64,000 nt of DNA from Tritrichomonas foetus. Its lineage: Eukaryota; Parabasalia; Tritrichomonadida; Tritrichomonadidae. Under the pieces are notes generated by a model, which worked only from the letters and a program-made list of their open reading frames with translations, was not told the origin of the DNA and made no database searches. The stretch covers positions 132,865 to 196,864 of the forward strand of contig MLAK01000560.1 in assembly GCA_001839685.1 (NCBI GenBank), read 5' to 3'. The number at the start of each line of letters is the position of its first letter. The first letter of the stretch is position 1. Positions 10,010 to 19,912 of this stretch are shown here, in pieces. The position numbers and the translations under genes are program-made.

Positions 10010-11081
10010 TTTGCTTGAAAGATATATAACTCGGTTTATTAAAAACGGCGGTTTACTTCACAAAAACGCCACTTTTTATTAATAAAAAGTTTATCGATTC
10101 CTCAAAAAGTTTGATTCTACACATACAAAAAGTTTCTTTTTTGAATTTTCTGAAAAAGTTTGGATTTAGAGGAAATAGAGTTGTGCTGTAAATTCATTTA
10201 TATTGGAACTGGAATACAATTTCTTCTTTCAACATTATTTGACGCATTTTGATCTTGTAGTGCGTTTTCATGACAGGAAAAAATTCAAAATCAAAAAAAA
10301 ATTGTCGAAATCGTGCCATGTCACAATAATATTTAAAAAGTTTGAATGCCATTTTATTAAAATGATTGAAAGCGTCAATTCGCAAAAAAATATACTTTTT
10401 TGTCCCCAAATGTAATTTTTATTACCATCTACCTTGAAAAGAAAAAATGTTTCGACTTTTCCCAAAATTTGAATTAAGTATTTTGAAATGACTCAAATAA
10501 ATATTTTTGAATTATCTCGATAATGCAGAATGATTATCAATATGTATGGAAATAATAGAATTAGTAGATTAATTATATTACATGTCTTATCGTTTTCAAT
10601 ATTCATTTCCATTTTTCAATAAAATAAATCTATTTTTTCTTTTTTAGCAAAGCCTCAATTTTGAAATATCACAAAAATATTTCTCATTTACAGTTTCGTT
10701 CTTTTCGATAAGAAAACCTATACAATTGAAAGCTTAGCTCAAATTATACGCAATCTTTTTAATCAATGAAGTGATTAAATTCGTTATTTTTCCCAAAAAA
10801 ATAACAAGAAAATAGGTTTTATTGAATTTCTCAACACAAACGTATTAATTTTTATATTGAATTTTCGCTTCTTTACGAGATTGTTTAGAAAAATATAAAT
10901 CATTAACTTTTTCATATACTCCAATCTTTTTTGATACCATCGTTCTTTTCTGAAAAATAAAATCTTTTGTGAATAATTTATAAGAAAAATTATTCAAAAA
11001 TGAGTATAAAAAATGTAATATATTTAAGAAAATTGAGGAGAAACCTGTTAAGAAAAAGTTTTCTTATTCTAGAAAAGATCG
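10010..11081. promoter_or_regulatory. Divergent promoter region with AAAAAGTT cluster
   Basis: This lies between divergent genes (amylase-like on minus, CK1 on plus). AAAAAGTT occurs at 10084, 10104, 10127, 10153 and 10335 on the plus strand, within 340 bp of the minus-strand start. AACTTTTT occurs at 10905-10912 before the plus-strand kinase. The role is inferred from clustering. Small frames at 10200-10465 look non-coding. Confidence 0.4.
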
Positions 11082-12332
11082 ATGTCGACAGGTTTTCCTC
11101 TCCCAGAGATAGGCGATATTTTAAACGAAAAATACCAAGTAACCCGACGCATTGGTGCTGGTGCTTTCGGTGCCATTTATGAATGTCAAAACATTGAAAA
11201 TGGAAAGCTTTATGCCGCCAAACTCGAAAATCCAAAATCTCCTTCTCCTCAACTCAATCTCGAATACAAATTGTATGATCTATTAGATGCAGCTCCTGGT
11301 ATTCCACGTGTTTACAGCTATTGGACAGAAGATCGTTTTCGAGGTATGATTATGGATCGACTTGGAATGTCTCTTGGATACTGTTTTCGTATTTGTGACA
11401 AGATGCTTTCTTTGAAAACTGTCGCTATGTGTGCAATTCAAATGCTTTGCCGCTTAGAATATTTACATCAAAGGAGCTTCATCCACCGCGATATCAAACC
11501 AGATAATTTCGTTTTTGGTGTTGGAAATAAGTCGAACACGCTTTATATGATCGATCTAGGTCTTGCCAAAAAATATCGAGATTTGCATACATTCATTCAT
11601 ATCAACTATGCTGAAGATAAAGGTTTAGCTGGAACTGCACGTTATGTATCTATCAACGTTCACCTTGGTGTTGAACAATCATGTCGAGATGATCTTGAAA
11701 GTGTCGGCTATGTTTTGATTTCGCTTGTGAAAGGAAAACTGCCATGGCAGGGCTTAGAAACTGGTTCGAAGAACGATAAGCATGATTTATTGTCACAAGC
11801 AAAAATGGATACACCGCTTGAAACGCTCTGTCAAGGTCTTCCTAATGAGTTTTTGGTTTATATGACTCGCGTGAGAAATTTACGATTTGATGAACGTCCA
11901 GCATACACAACATTGAGAGGTTTATTTATCTCAATGATGGTTAAAATGAACTTCGCGTTTGATTATAAGTACGATTGGGTAGTTAATCGAACTACCAGAC
12001 TTGATAATGCGCTAAAGTCCGCAGGAACTGCAGAAAAACAAGAAACAATCATTCCAATTGCTACTAACGAACTTGTTGGCGCTAAGAAATTGAAAAATGA
12101 AGGAAAAAATAACTGTTTTTGGCAACCACTTCCATTTTTCTCGATGATGAACGAAGCAGCTCGCTTTGTGGGGCTCAGCAAGCGCGGGAATAATGCAGGT
12201 AAGAAAGATGAATCAGAAAATCCAAAAATAACATTTCCGAAACCACAAAAAATGTTTCTATTGGATCCAAAAGAAACTCAACTCCCAAAAATGCCAATCC
12301 AAAACATCGAATTCGAACATGATGTCCAATGA
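11082..12332 (+). CDS. Casein kinase 1 family protein kinase
   Basis: This 416-residue protein is a clear CK1-family kinase. The glycine loop is GAGAFGAIY (25-33), the ATP lysine Lys47, the catalytic loop HRDIKPDN starts at 135, and the metal-binding triplet is DLG at 158-160, as usual for CK1 (DFG variant). The CK1 hallmark GTARYVSINVHLG replaces the normal APE region, followed by DDLESVGYVL and LPWQGL. It should be active. CK1 enzymes act without cyclins and favour acidic or primed substrates. The C-terminal 110 residues are a Lys/Pro-rich tail. An in-frame Met near the glycine loop supports the chosen start. The preceding 1 kb carries the divergent promoter shared with the amylase-like gene. 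Confidence 0.96.
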   Translation: MSTGFPLPEIGDILNEKYQVTRRIGAGAFGAIYECQNIENGKLYAAKLENPKSPSPQLNLEYKLYDLLDAAPGIPRVYSYWTEDRFRGMIMDRLGMSLGYCFRICDKMLSLKTVAMCAIQMLCRLEYLHQRSFIHRDIKPDNFVFGVGNKSNTLYMIDLGLAKKYRDLHTFIHINYAEDKGLAGTARYVSINVHLGVEQSCRDDLESVGYVLISLVKGKLPWQGLETGSKNDKHDLLSQAKMDTPLETLCQGLPNEFLVYMTRVRNLRFDERPAYTTLRGLFISMMVKMNFAFDYKYDWVVNRTTRLDNALKSAGTAEKQETIIPIATNELVGAKKLKNEGKNNCFWQPLPFFSMMNEAARFVGLSKRGNNAGKKDESENPKITFPKPQKMFLLDPKETQLPKMPIQNIEFEHDVQ

Positions 12333-12641
12333 AACGCTTTTATTTTGTTTCACATGATTTTTTCTTCCTCTTTTCGAATGTGTTTGGGAATCACTTTTCA
12401 AGTTGAATAGAATTAATTAATATGATGAAAATGTTAATATTAACTTTTTGTTGTCGATTCCTCAAATTTTGATGTGATTTTTTTAACTTATAAAGATGTT
12501 TTTTGTTATATCTTTCTTTAAGATTTTATCTGATTTGTTTCTTTGCTTCATTGATTGATTTTACTTATCATAAAGTTGATTGTCATCAAATTAGATGATT
12601 ATTGATTTGTGATGAATGGCCAAATATACATTTAAATTTAC
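12333..12641. promoter_or_regulatory. Spacer with AACTTTTT and GGCCAAATATA elements
   Basis: A short spacer between two plus-strand genes. AACTTTTT lies at 12442-12449 and GGCCAAATATA at 12618-12628, 14 bp before the rhomboid ATG. Both motifs recur before other genes here; their role is inferred. Confidence 0.35.
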
Positions 12642-13586
12642 ATGATGGAAAGATTATCATCGCTTCGATTTGGAACTCGTTTTCTCCTTATTACAATGAT
12701 AGGAATACATATTTTTAACTTTTTATTCATTGACAGGCGAATTATCAGGCGTTTTGTTCTCGTTCCAGCATTAGTTATTCATGGTCAAATTTGGCGGCTT
12801 TTTATTTCACAGTACTTACACAGTGGTATTTTACATCTTGCAATGAATATGATGAGCTTTACCCAACTCGGAGTCTCTCTTGAGAATAGAATTGGAACGT
12901 TATCATTTTTCTATCATATTTTTATTTTTGGTTTTCTATCGGCCCTTCTTCATACATTTATTGCATGGTTTATGTATGTCGGTGGTGAGCCATCACATTT
13001 CATGACAGGCTCGATTGGATTCAGTGGCGTTTTATTCACGCTAGTTGTGATTGATAATTCTTTATCTGGACCAGGCTATCGTTCTCTATTTGGCCTTGTG
13101 CTCATTCCTTCACAATTTTATCCATTTGCATTATTATTTGTGATGCAGCTTCTTCTTCGTAATGTTTCCTTTCTAGGCCATTTATCGGGTCTCATTATTG
13201 GGTATTTATACTATTTTGATTTCCTTAAGTTTTTGACACCTTCTTCGAATTTCTTTTCATCAGTTGAAAATAAAATTTGCTGTTGTATCACTCAAAAACT
13301 TGGTTATCTTCCAGCAAACAATAATAGCAGTCTTAGCAACAACAATGGCGCAAGTTTTAGACCATTTGCTGTCTTTCAGCATACATTCGGAAGAAATACG
13401 ACTGCTGATGACCCTCACGACCCTTCTTTGTTCAGAGGACAAGGAAGGACTATTAGTGGACAAGTAGTTGATGAAAATCAAACAACTACAAATCTTGGTG
13501 ATAATAATTCGAATATAAATAATTTGAATATGGATAATAGTCCTGAAAATGATGTTCCTCAAGAATCATGGCATGGACAGCCATAA
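12642..13586 (+). CDS. Rhomboid intramembrane serine protease
   Basis: This 314-residue polytopic membrane protein has the rhomboid catalytic set: His65 and Asn69 in HLAMNM (TM2 motif HxxxN), the catalytic serine Ser128 in GFSG (TM4) and the catalytic histidine His180 in LGHLSG (TM6). About six hydrophobic segments lie between residues 12 and 195. Rhomboids cut transmembrane substrates within the bilayer. In trichomonads they have been linked to surface-protein shedding and adherence. After about residue 210 comes a cytosolic-type tail rich in Asn, Ser and Asp (Asn-runs from 230 and 280). The catalytic dyad is complete, so activity is expected. The first of two adjacent ATGs is used; the second would change little. 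Confidence 0.93.
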   Translation: MMERLSSLRFGTRFLLITMIGIHIFNFLFIDRRIIRRFVLVPALVIHGQIWRLFISQYLHSGILHLAMNMMSFTQLGVSLENRIGTLSFFYHIFIFGFLSALLHTFIAWFMYVGGEPSHFMTGSIGFSGVLFTLVVIDNSLSGPGYRSLFGLVLIPSQFYPFALLFVMQLLLRNVSFLGHLSGLIIGYLYYFDFLKFLTPSSNFFSSVENKICCCITQKLGYLPANNNSSLSNNNGASFRPFAVFQHTFGRNTTADDPHDPSLFRGQGRTISGQVVDENQTTTNLGDNNSNINNLNMDNSPENDVPQESWHGQP

Positions 13587-14496
13587 CGAGTTTATCTCAT
13601 AAATGTTTATCTGCGGAAATTTTTCTGATTTTTTTCATTTTTCTGATAATGAATTTAAATTGTAAATTTTTGAGAAATTGTAGTATATTTAGAAAAAATT
13701 GGAAAAAAAGCAAGATATATCCATAATTATAACTACATTTCATGGAGTTTCATTCGATGGCAATTTATTTGTCATGCCGACAAAAGAGTGAAATCAAAAA
13801 TTGAATAATTATATCTCATATTATAAATATATATTGAGATTATTTGATTCATAATCTCAAACTTTCTGCCATTCATGATATTATAAAATTAATCTTTCTT
13901 TCTTTTATTTACGATTATTTATATTTCATTAGCTATTATACTAAGTATACTATACTCTGTACTGCAGAACACAACTCTAGTGAATGATTATTCAGGTCTT
14001 TGAATAGTTTCGAGATTTCTGAAGAAAAGGCATTTTTCGATTTCTCCAAAATTCAATAGTTTATGAAATATTTTCAGATTGAGAACTGTTTTTCGAACTA
14101 AATCGTCAATCGAGGTATACTATGATTGGGTCAATTTTGTGAAGATTGGTCAGAATGCGGGAGATTCGTGCCAAATTTTTCAAGAAAGAATGTTAATTTG
14201 AGTGACGGTTTAGGTAAATTTGTGCGGTTGAAATAAATTTGTGCTGCTTGAATAGAAATAATTTCTATGTTTTATGAGAAATTGAATAACTAGCTAACGT
14301 ATAATCCTATGAAATAATCATTCCAGTATTGAAAAGTATTGAACCTCAGGTTGAATATATGTAAACTTCTGAAATATAACGAATTCAAAATGTAATGAAT
14401 AAAAAAAATCTATTGAATTCAAATAAAACTGCTATCGTTCAAAAAAATTGAATATATTTTCTGAGTTAGTTCGTTTTTTTAGATTAACCTAATTAA
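13587..14496. other. AT-rich spacer
   Basis: About 900 bp with no gene, RNA or element that I can support. It contains several short AT palindromes around 13800-13880 but nothing with a clear function. Confidence 0.5.
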
Positions 14497-16704
14497 ATGG
14501 GTTGCTGCAATTCTGTTGAAGCAGAAGCCGCTCATCGCCGAAACAGACCGTCGCCGAAGGTCGATCCCAAGAATGCCCAAGGAATGGCAGGTGGCCGACC
14601 TCAAGGTGGCGTACCCGACGCACGCGGAAATAATATCGCAAGATTTGATCAGATCGTCTCTGGCGCCAAAATGATAGCCGCACCGAGTAACATGATGCCA
14701 ATTGTATGCCTCACGAGAGAGGCTTTCCCTCTTATCACGTCCTTTTTGCATCTCGAAGATTCGACGCCAACAGAAATTCAACTTCCTATCGTTGCAGGTA
14801 GTGTTTCTAATAACGGCCGCGTCATATGTTTCGCTCAGCTTCAATTTCTGAGCAGCAAGGCGCTCCATACTGCAGATACGGCCAAATTAATATCTAACAG
14901 TTTAAACTGGCTATCCGGCGGAATCTCATCCATGACGCCAGTCCTTGCTCTCGGCTTCGACAAGCCAACAATGCAGTACGTCATGAAGGCATTGCAAGAT
15001 TTGGGATTTTTCGCCGAGGCTGGAAACCATCGATCAACATTCACAAACTACAAATGTATCGTTATTCCATCCAATATACCGCTCGAGGACTCAGATTTGA
15101 AGGACAATATTATCGAATATGTTCAAAATGGCGGCGGTTTGGCTGTATTCTATATTCATGCCGAAATTCCGCAATTGACCATGCCGATCAACAAACTTCT
15201 ATCTCCATTCGGATTCAGCTTCACCTATTGCCTGTTGAACGAAGATTTGGAAGATGCCGATAATATTCAAGTTCCTCCATCCTTCACCTATGTCAGGGAT
15301 TCAAACTTTGTTCCAATTTCAGCGCATTTCAAAGCAGTCGTGAAACAAAATAATATCGATACATCAACCTTGGATGATCTCGTTACAACGCTCCGTTATT
15401 ACATCATGGTTTGCGACGATTCGCATTCAGAGCAACTGCAGGACATTGCCCACTATTCATGGGACTTTCTCAATCGCACAGAGTACTCAACGGCCGATGG
15501 CATTTGTCCGGACATCAAGCATGGCATCGTCGTCGTCTTGCTCCAGGACCTCTACGCCAAGCTTTCAATCGACCAAGTTCAGCCGATCCCCGAGCATGAC
15601 GTCTTTCCAGGCAAAACAGGCGAAGTGGAGATGCAGGACCATACGCTAACCTTGGAGCTGAAGGACGATACGTGGGTTTCGACTGGCTTGTGGCTTCCTG
15701 CAAGTTTGCCAGCATTTGTTGAAACTCCTGATTTGATGCCAGACGTTCACGTTCAGATTGGCTCACAGCATGACTCCTTACTGACGAAGCAGGGCCCCTG
15801 GAAAAGATGGCCATCAGTTGTTTCTGTCTTCCCGCTCGAGCAGGCAACAGTTAAAGTTGGCACACCGTTTGGAGGAATTGTATATGTCACATCAAACCCG
15901 CCTGAGCCAACTGAACCACAAGAAGTTTCACTCACCTTCAAAGGCTTCTGCAAGCATCCACGCGCAGTTGTTACCGATCCCTCCATTTGGGAAGAAACCA
16001 AAGATATTGATGTGCCATGGGGCGAGCTCGACATTGGCAATGTGATTTTCACAGTTCCATCCGATAAGCTACGTGGAATACCAGACTTTGGAAAAGTGAA
16101 AAGCGTGTTTGAAGTTATTGTGAGTGGTATCTCTAATTATATGAGTCATACAATCGAAAGGCCTTATCGTTTTGTCTTTGATGTCGAAATAGCAGAAGAT
16201 GGATGGCCAGGTTATGGATATCCACTCATTTTCCATGTGGACGATATTGATGGAATTCTCTTCAATTTGGATGGTCCGACACCAGAATTGTTCAAAGCTG
16301 TATCGTTGATGACAATTGTTTCAATTCGTGAAGATTGCTTCGATAATACAACAGAAACAGCTATTGCGTCTGTAGCAACTGCTGTCATATTTCAAGAACT
16401 CTTCAGTCAATTTGATCCTTTCAAGTTCAACGGAATCACACTACCAACACTTTTCCATGAACTTTGGGAAATTCACAGTCACTGCAATTCTGATCTTATT
16501 CCACAGACACTCGCTAAGTTCCAGAACCCAGAGTATCCTGTTTCCGAAGTTCCCGAAGATATGTGGATTGCATTTGTCAGAGAAATGTGCAGAATCGGAA
16601 AACGAGATTTTACAAAGTTACTCGAAAGGTCGAGACCTATTCCACTCAACATTTCAATATCATTACAAGGACTTCCACCATATCAAGCATCATCTTCATC
16701 ATAA
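14497..16704 (+). CDS. TCAF/M60-like protein, N-terminally acylated, metallopeptidase motif broken
   Basis: This 735-residue protein starts MGCC, a strong dual signal for N-myristoylation and palmitoylation, so it is probably held on the inner face of a membrane. No signal peptide is present. Residues about 60-290 resemble the N-terminal GATase-like fold of TCAF proteins (a GGG turn in YVQNGGGLAVF near 207-217). The C-terminal part (about 430-715) follows the M60-like gluzincin layout, with VPWGELDIGNVIFTVPS and GYGYPLIFHVDD. The zinc motif HEXXH reads H654-E655-L-W-E658, with Glu in place of the second His (His660 is out of register), so proteolysis is unlikely. Animal TCAF proteins bind TRPM8; trichomonads have many M60-like proteins. 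Composition is GC-richer than the flanks. The stop runs into TAAA, the trichomonad polyadenylation pattern. Confidence 0.75.
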   Translation: MGCCNSVEAEAAHRRNRPSPKVDPKNAQGMAGGRPQGGVPDARGNNIARFDQIVSGAKMIAAPSNMMPIVCLTREAFPLITSFLHLEDSTPTEIQLPIVAGSVSNNGRVICFAQLQFLSSKALHTADTAKLISNSLNWLSGGISSMTPVLALGFDKPTMQYVMKALQDLGFFAEAGNHRSTFTNYKCIVIPSNIPLEDSDLKDNIIEYVQNGGGLAVFYIHAEIPQLTMPINKLLSPFGFSFTYCLLNEDLEDADNIQVPPSFTYVRDSNFVPISAHFKAVVKQNNIDTSTLDDLVTTLRYYIMVCDDSHSEQLQDIAHYSWDFLNRTEYSTADGICPDIKHGIVVVLLQDLYAKLSIDQVQPIPEHDVFPGKTGEVEMQDHTLTLELKDDTWVSTGLWLPASLPAFVETPDLMPDVHVQIGSQHDSLLTKQGPWKRWPSVVSVFPLEQATVKVGTPFGGIVYVTSNPPEPTEPQEVSLTFKGFCKHPRAVVTDPSIWEETKDIDVPWGELDIGNVIFTVPSDKLRGIPDFGKVKSVFEVIVSGISNYMSHTIERPYRFVFDVEIAEDGWPGYGYPLIFHVDDIDGILFNLDGPTPELFKAVSLMTIVSIREDCFDNTTETAIASVATAVIFQELFSQFDPFKFNGITLPTLFHELWEIHSHCNSDLIPQTLAKFQNPEYPVSEVPEDMWIAFVREMCRIGKRDFTKLLERSRPIPLNISISLQGLPPYQASSSS

Positions 16705-17039
16705 ATTTCAAGTCAGTGTAACTAATTAATTATTTGAAAATAGCCACGAAGAACAATAAAGAAAGAAAAAGGTGATTTGAAACGACAACGACAACTATAT
16801 AATTTGTTTATCATTTTACTCTCTGTGATGAAAAAATTCAAATCAACAAAATAGAAAGATGGATCCTTGTATGCTTCTAATTTCATAATATTTATTTGAT
16901 TTTGTCATTTTTATTTATTTTTTTATTAAAGATAACTTGTTTGTTAATTTTGATTTTAATCTTTTCATTTAATATATTTATTTCACCTTAACTTTTTCTT
17001 ATCATCGCAATCACAAAATACGTATTTATTGATAAATCA
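16705..17039. other. AT-rich spacer
   Basis: 335 bp with T-rich runs. No feature is recognised. Confidence 0.5.
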
Positions 17040-17850
17040 GACAACCACCTCCAGTCATCAAAGAAGTTGATGCTATCACTGATACCGCTACACATACACG
17101 TAACGTATACAAGAAGAATAATACTATTGCAGTTCTCAGAAACTAATCTCGAAAAAATTAAGACAACACATCAAGTCCTGCGTGACAAAATTATTAATTC
17201 GAATTTACATCCCAAATTCACGAAGCTACTGATGTGAATAGTGTATTCGTTTACAAGGCCACAGAAGGACAAGAACCAATTTTTCTTGGTGAAGAAGCTG
17301 CTCGCCCACTCATATATCGTTCAATTATTGTTGATGATGTAGAATTTGCTATTCGTGGTGAAATTGGCGCAATTAAGGAGGCTCCAACTGGTGATAAAGA
17401 ACCATCAATTAGCCTCTGTAGAGTATTCAATGATTCACCAACAGTTAATTGTAGAAGCCCGTAGGATAACCTCAATCGTTGTCGAGGAACAATTTTCATA
17501 AGTGGAACAAGCGTTAATGCTGCCAATGTTGCATGTTAGGTGTAGTCGCTAAATTAATTGGCGCAGAAACTTATATGAAGTTGGATATGTCATCAGAAAA
17601 ACGCCAAAACTCCGCGAGCCACACCTTCTTCTCGGTGTTGAGCGTCATGCAACTGATAAGTTTGCACATTGACAAACGCGAATATGTTTGGTGTTCTTCA
17701 TACTATCTTCTCGCGCGCAAAAGAGCTCGAAGGTGGAAGATACATTTTCGTCAGTGAATCCAAACAGAAGAATACATATAGCATCAACGGAAATGTCGAG
17801 TTGCCGGATTGAAAGATGCTGAAAAAGATGACGAATAAAGCTATTCTATT
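17040..17850 (+). pseudogene. Decayed protein-coding gene of unknown family
   Basis: Protein-like sequence continues for about 800 bp on the plus strand but jumps frame and meets stops. The first piece (about 17040-17145) reads PPPVIKEVDAITDTATHTR. The best piece (17234-17464) reads VYKATEGQEPIFLGEEAARP and GEIGAIKEAPTGDKEPSISL. Then come CRGTIFISGTSVNAANVAC (about 17480-17538) and AKELEGGRYIFVSESKQKN (about 17720-17780). Base composition is richer in G+C than the flanks, as for coding sequence. I do not recognise the parent family. The pieces could be one gene of about 270 codons with several indels. A functional short gene at 17234-17464 is possible but less likely. Confidence 0.55.
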
Positions 17851-17934
17851 GCATAAATAATTTAACTTACTTACTTTGTTTGTTTTGAATGTTTTCTATA
17901 TGAGAAAGTAAATATTTCTTCAATTATTTCTGAT

Positions 17935-18010
17935 CTTAATATTATAAGAATATCTTAATGTTATAAGAATATCTTAATGCTATAAGAATATCTTAATGTT
18001 ATAAGAATAT
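17935..18010. repeat. 19-bp tandem repeat, four copies
   Basis: The unit CTTAATGTTATAAGAATAT is repeated four times, with changes at two positions of the unit. It sits 3' of the sugar transporter gene. Seen directly. Confidence 0.92.
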
Positions 18011-18105
18011 CTGAAAAAGAAAAAAAATATTTGATGTCAAGAATAAACACAAAACAAAATTATAGTCAAAATGTTAAAAATTGTTATTTACTTATAAAAA
18101 TAAAA

Positions 18106-19392
18106 TCACAATGCTTCAGGTTGATCCCCTGATGATGAGGATGATGATGCATAATTTGATTCATCTTCATTTTTTCCCTGATTAGGTTCATGAATGGCAA
18201 AGCCACCAAAAATAATGCTTCCAACAGTAACAAACATAAAGAAGAGTAATGAGCCAAACATTCCAAGTCCATCACGCATTGCTGGCCACACAAATATAAT
18301 AATAAATGAGAAAATCCAATTTGAAGCCGAAACAATTGTTGTGGCAAGTGGACGAACTGCATCATTAAAATATTCTGGAATAATGAACCATGGAATTGGA
18401 CCCATACCAAGACCAAATCCTAATTGGTATAAAAAGATACATACTAATGGAAGTATTGTTGACCAATCATATTTCACATTTAATGCGAAAATCAATAAGA
18501 ATACAACAATAATTGAACAAGATATCATCCAAACAATTCTACGTCCTAATTTATCCATAATTAAACCACCAAAGAAAACAGCAACTAATTGTGCAACTGA
18601 AGCAATTCCTGCTTGATAGTTTCCATCAATATTTAATCCTGATTCATTCATTAGATCTGCTAAGTTTGTTAAAATTGCATTAATTCCACTGAATTGTTGT
18701 AATAACATCATAATAATTCCACTTATTAAACCAAACATATATTTCTTTTGCCATAATGATTCTTTTCCAGAATCTTCTTTTTGAGAAGTTTTCTGTTTTT
18801 GTTCTTCTTCAACATTTTTTCCAGCTGCTGGTGATTCTGCAATAAACCATATACAAATTGCTTGTAAACATGTAATAGCAGCACCAACATAATCNAATTC
18901 CATATATGTTAATGAAGGCCCAATAAAATCAAATAAAACGATTCCAACAACAATACCAACTTGATTCAAAGATCCAAAGAAACCACTTGCATCAGCTGGA
19001 GCAATTTCAACGAGATACATTGGGCCAATTGATGAATAAGCTCCCATAATAACACCTAAAAATGCACGGATAACGATGCCTGCCCATATATGAACTTTTG
19101 TTAATAAATTCAATAACCAAAATATTGTTCCTAAAACTGCTGTAATAAAAACTGTCTTCTTCCTTGAGCCTTTGGTGACTTTCAATAAAAATGTTGTTAA
19201 GAATGGACCACTAATTGCAAACAANGAAGATACTGAGTTATAAAATGACCATTGTAAAGCTGAATCTTTGAGTCCATGTTCTGCTTTGATACTTGGTCCT
19301 GTTGGTGAAGGATANCACATAATTGTACCGAATGTTATTGGTCCTAACATGATGACCAATGCATATAATATTTCTTTTCCACAAATTCCCAT
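18106..19392 (-). CDS. MFS sugar-porter-like transporter
   Basis: This 428-residue protein has about 12 hydrophobic segments and major-facilitator signatures: DKLGRR in the loop after TM8, and PWFIIPEYFNDAVRPLATT, which matches the sugar-porter motif PxxxxEIFPxxxRxxA. The N-terminus has YPSPTGPSI after TM1. Sugar import across the plasma or lysosomal membrane is the likely role; the substrate is unknown. The central loop (about 188-212) is Glu/Gln/Lys-rich. The C-terminus is a short acidic, Ser-rich tail. Ambiguous bases at 18894, 19225 and 19314 leave three residues undefined (X), which suggests unresolved near-identical copies. An initiator-like TCATTTTAA lies 14-22 bp before the ATG on the minus strand. 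Confidence 0.9.
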   Translation of the reverse strand: MGICGKEILYALVIMLGPITFGTIMXYPSPTGPSIKAEHGLKDSALQWSFYNSVSXLFAISGPFLTTFLLKVTKGSRKKTVFITAVLGTIFWLLNLLTKVHIWAGIVIRAFLGVIMGAYSSIGPMYLVEIAPADASGFFGSLNQVGIVVGIVLFDFIGPSLTYMEXDYVGAAITCLQAICIWFIAESPAAGKNVEEEQKQKTSQKEDSGKESLWQKKYMFGLISGIIMMLLQQFSGINAILTNLADLMNESGLNIDGNYQAGIASVAQLVAVFFGGLIMDKLGRRIVWMISCSIIVVFLLIFALNVKYDWSTILPLVCIFLYQLGFGLGMGPIPWFIIPEYFNDAVRPLATTIVSASNWIFSFIIIFVWPAMRDGLGMFGSLLFFMFVTVGSIIFGGFAIHEPNQGKNEDESNYASSSSSSGDQPEAL

Positions 19393-19912
19393 TTGATGAA
19401 CAATGTTTAAAATGAAGTGAAAAGATTTGAAATTTTCATTTCTCTAGAAAGAAAATATTTCTGAGAAAAAAACTGCGGGATAAATTTTTTTTCAGAAAAT
19501 TTTTTTGCGTCATTCACAAATTATTTGAATTATTTATCCGCAATTTTTTTGAAAAAGATATCAGGAATTTTGAAAAGTGTTTTCAAATTCTATGAGTAAT
19601 TATTCTGAAATCGTTTTAGGTTACATGACAGCGGCAAATATGAATGATATATAACTGATTTTCAAGATGTGAAAACTGTTAGAAATGACATAGTATTTCA
19701 TTGGCTTTACATACATAAGCGAGTGAAGAAATGAGAGATCTTTCAAATTCATAATAATTTTTGTATCTCAGTTTCTTTATATCTCGATTTCTTCATTTAG
19801 CGATTTTTTTATCAGTAAAATTAAAAATGGTGACATATTTGAATAATTTTTGAAAACAAACATAAAACTTAGCAAATAATATACAAAAATTTATATTAAT
19901 AACATACATGTA
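19393..19912. other. Spacer with Inr-like element
   Basis: About 520 bp between two minus-strand genes. It holds TCATTTTAA (minus strand, 19407-19415) near the transporter start. Otherwise nothing is recognised. Confidence 0.45.

Noticed and set aside
10203..10465. Small frames on both strands in the divergent promoter
   Set aside because: Overlapping and Lys/Phe-rich, typical of AT-rich spacer.
14479..14868. 129-codon minus-strand frame over the TCAF-like gene
   Set aside because: Antisense shadow of a GC-richer gene; no motif.
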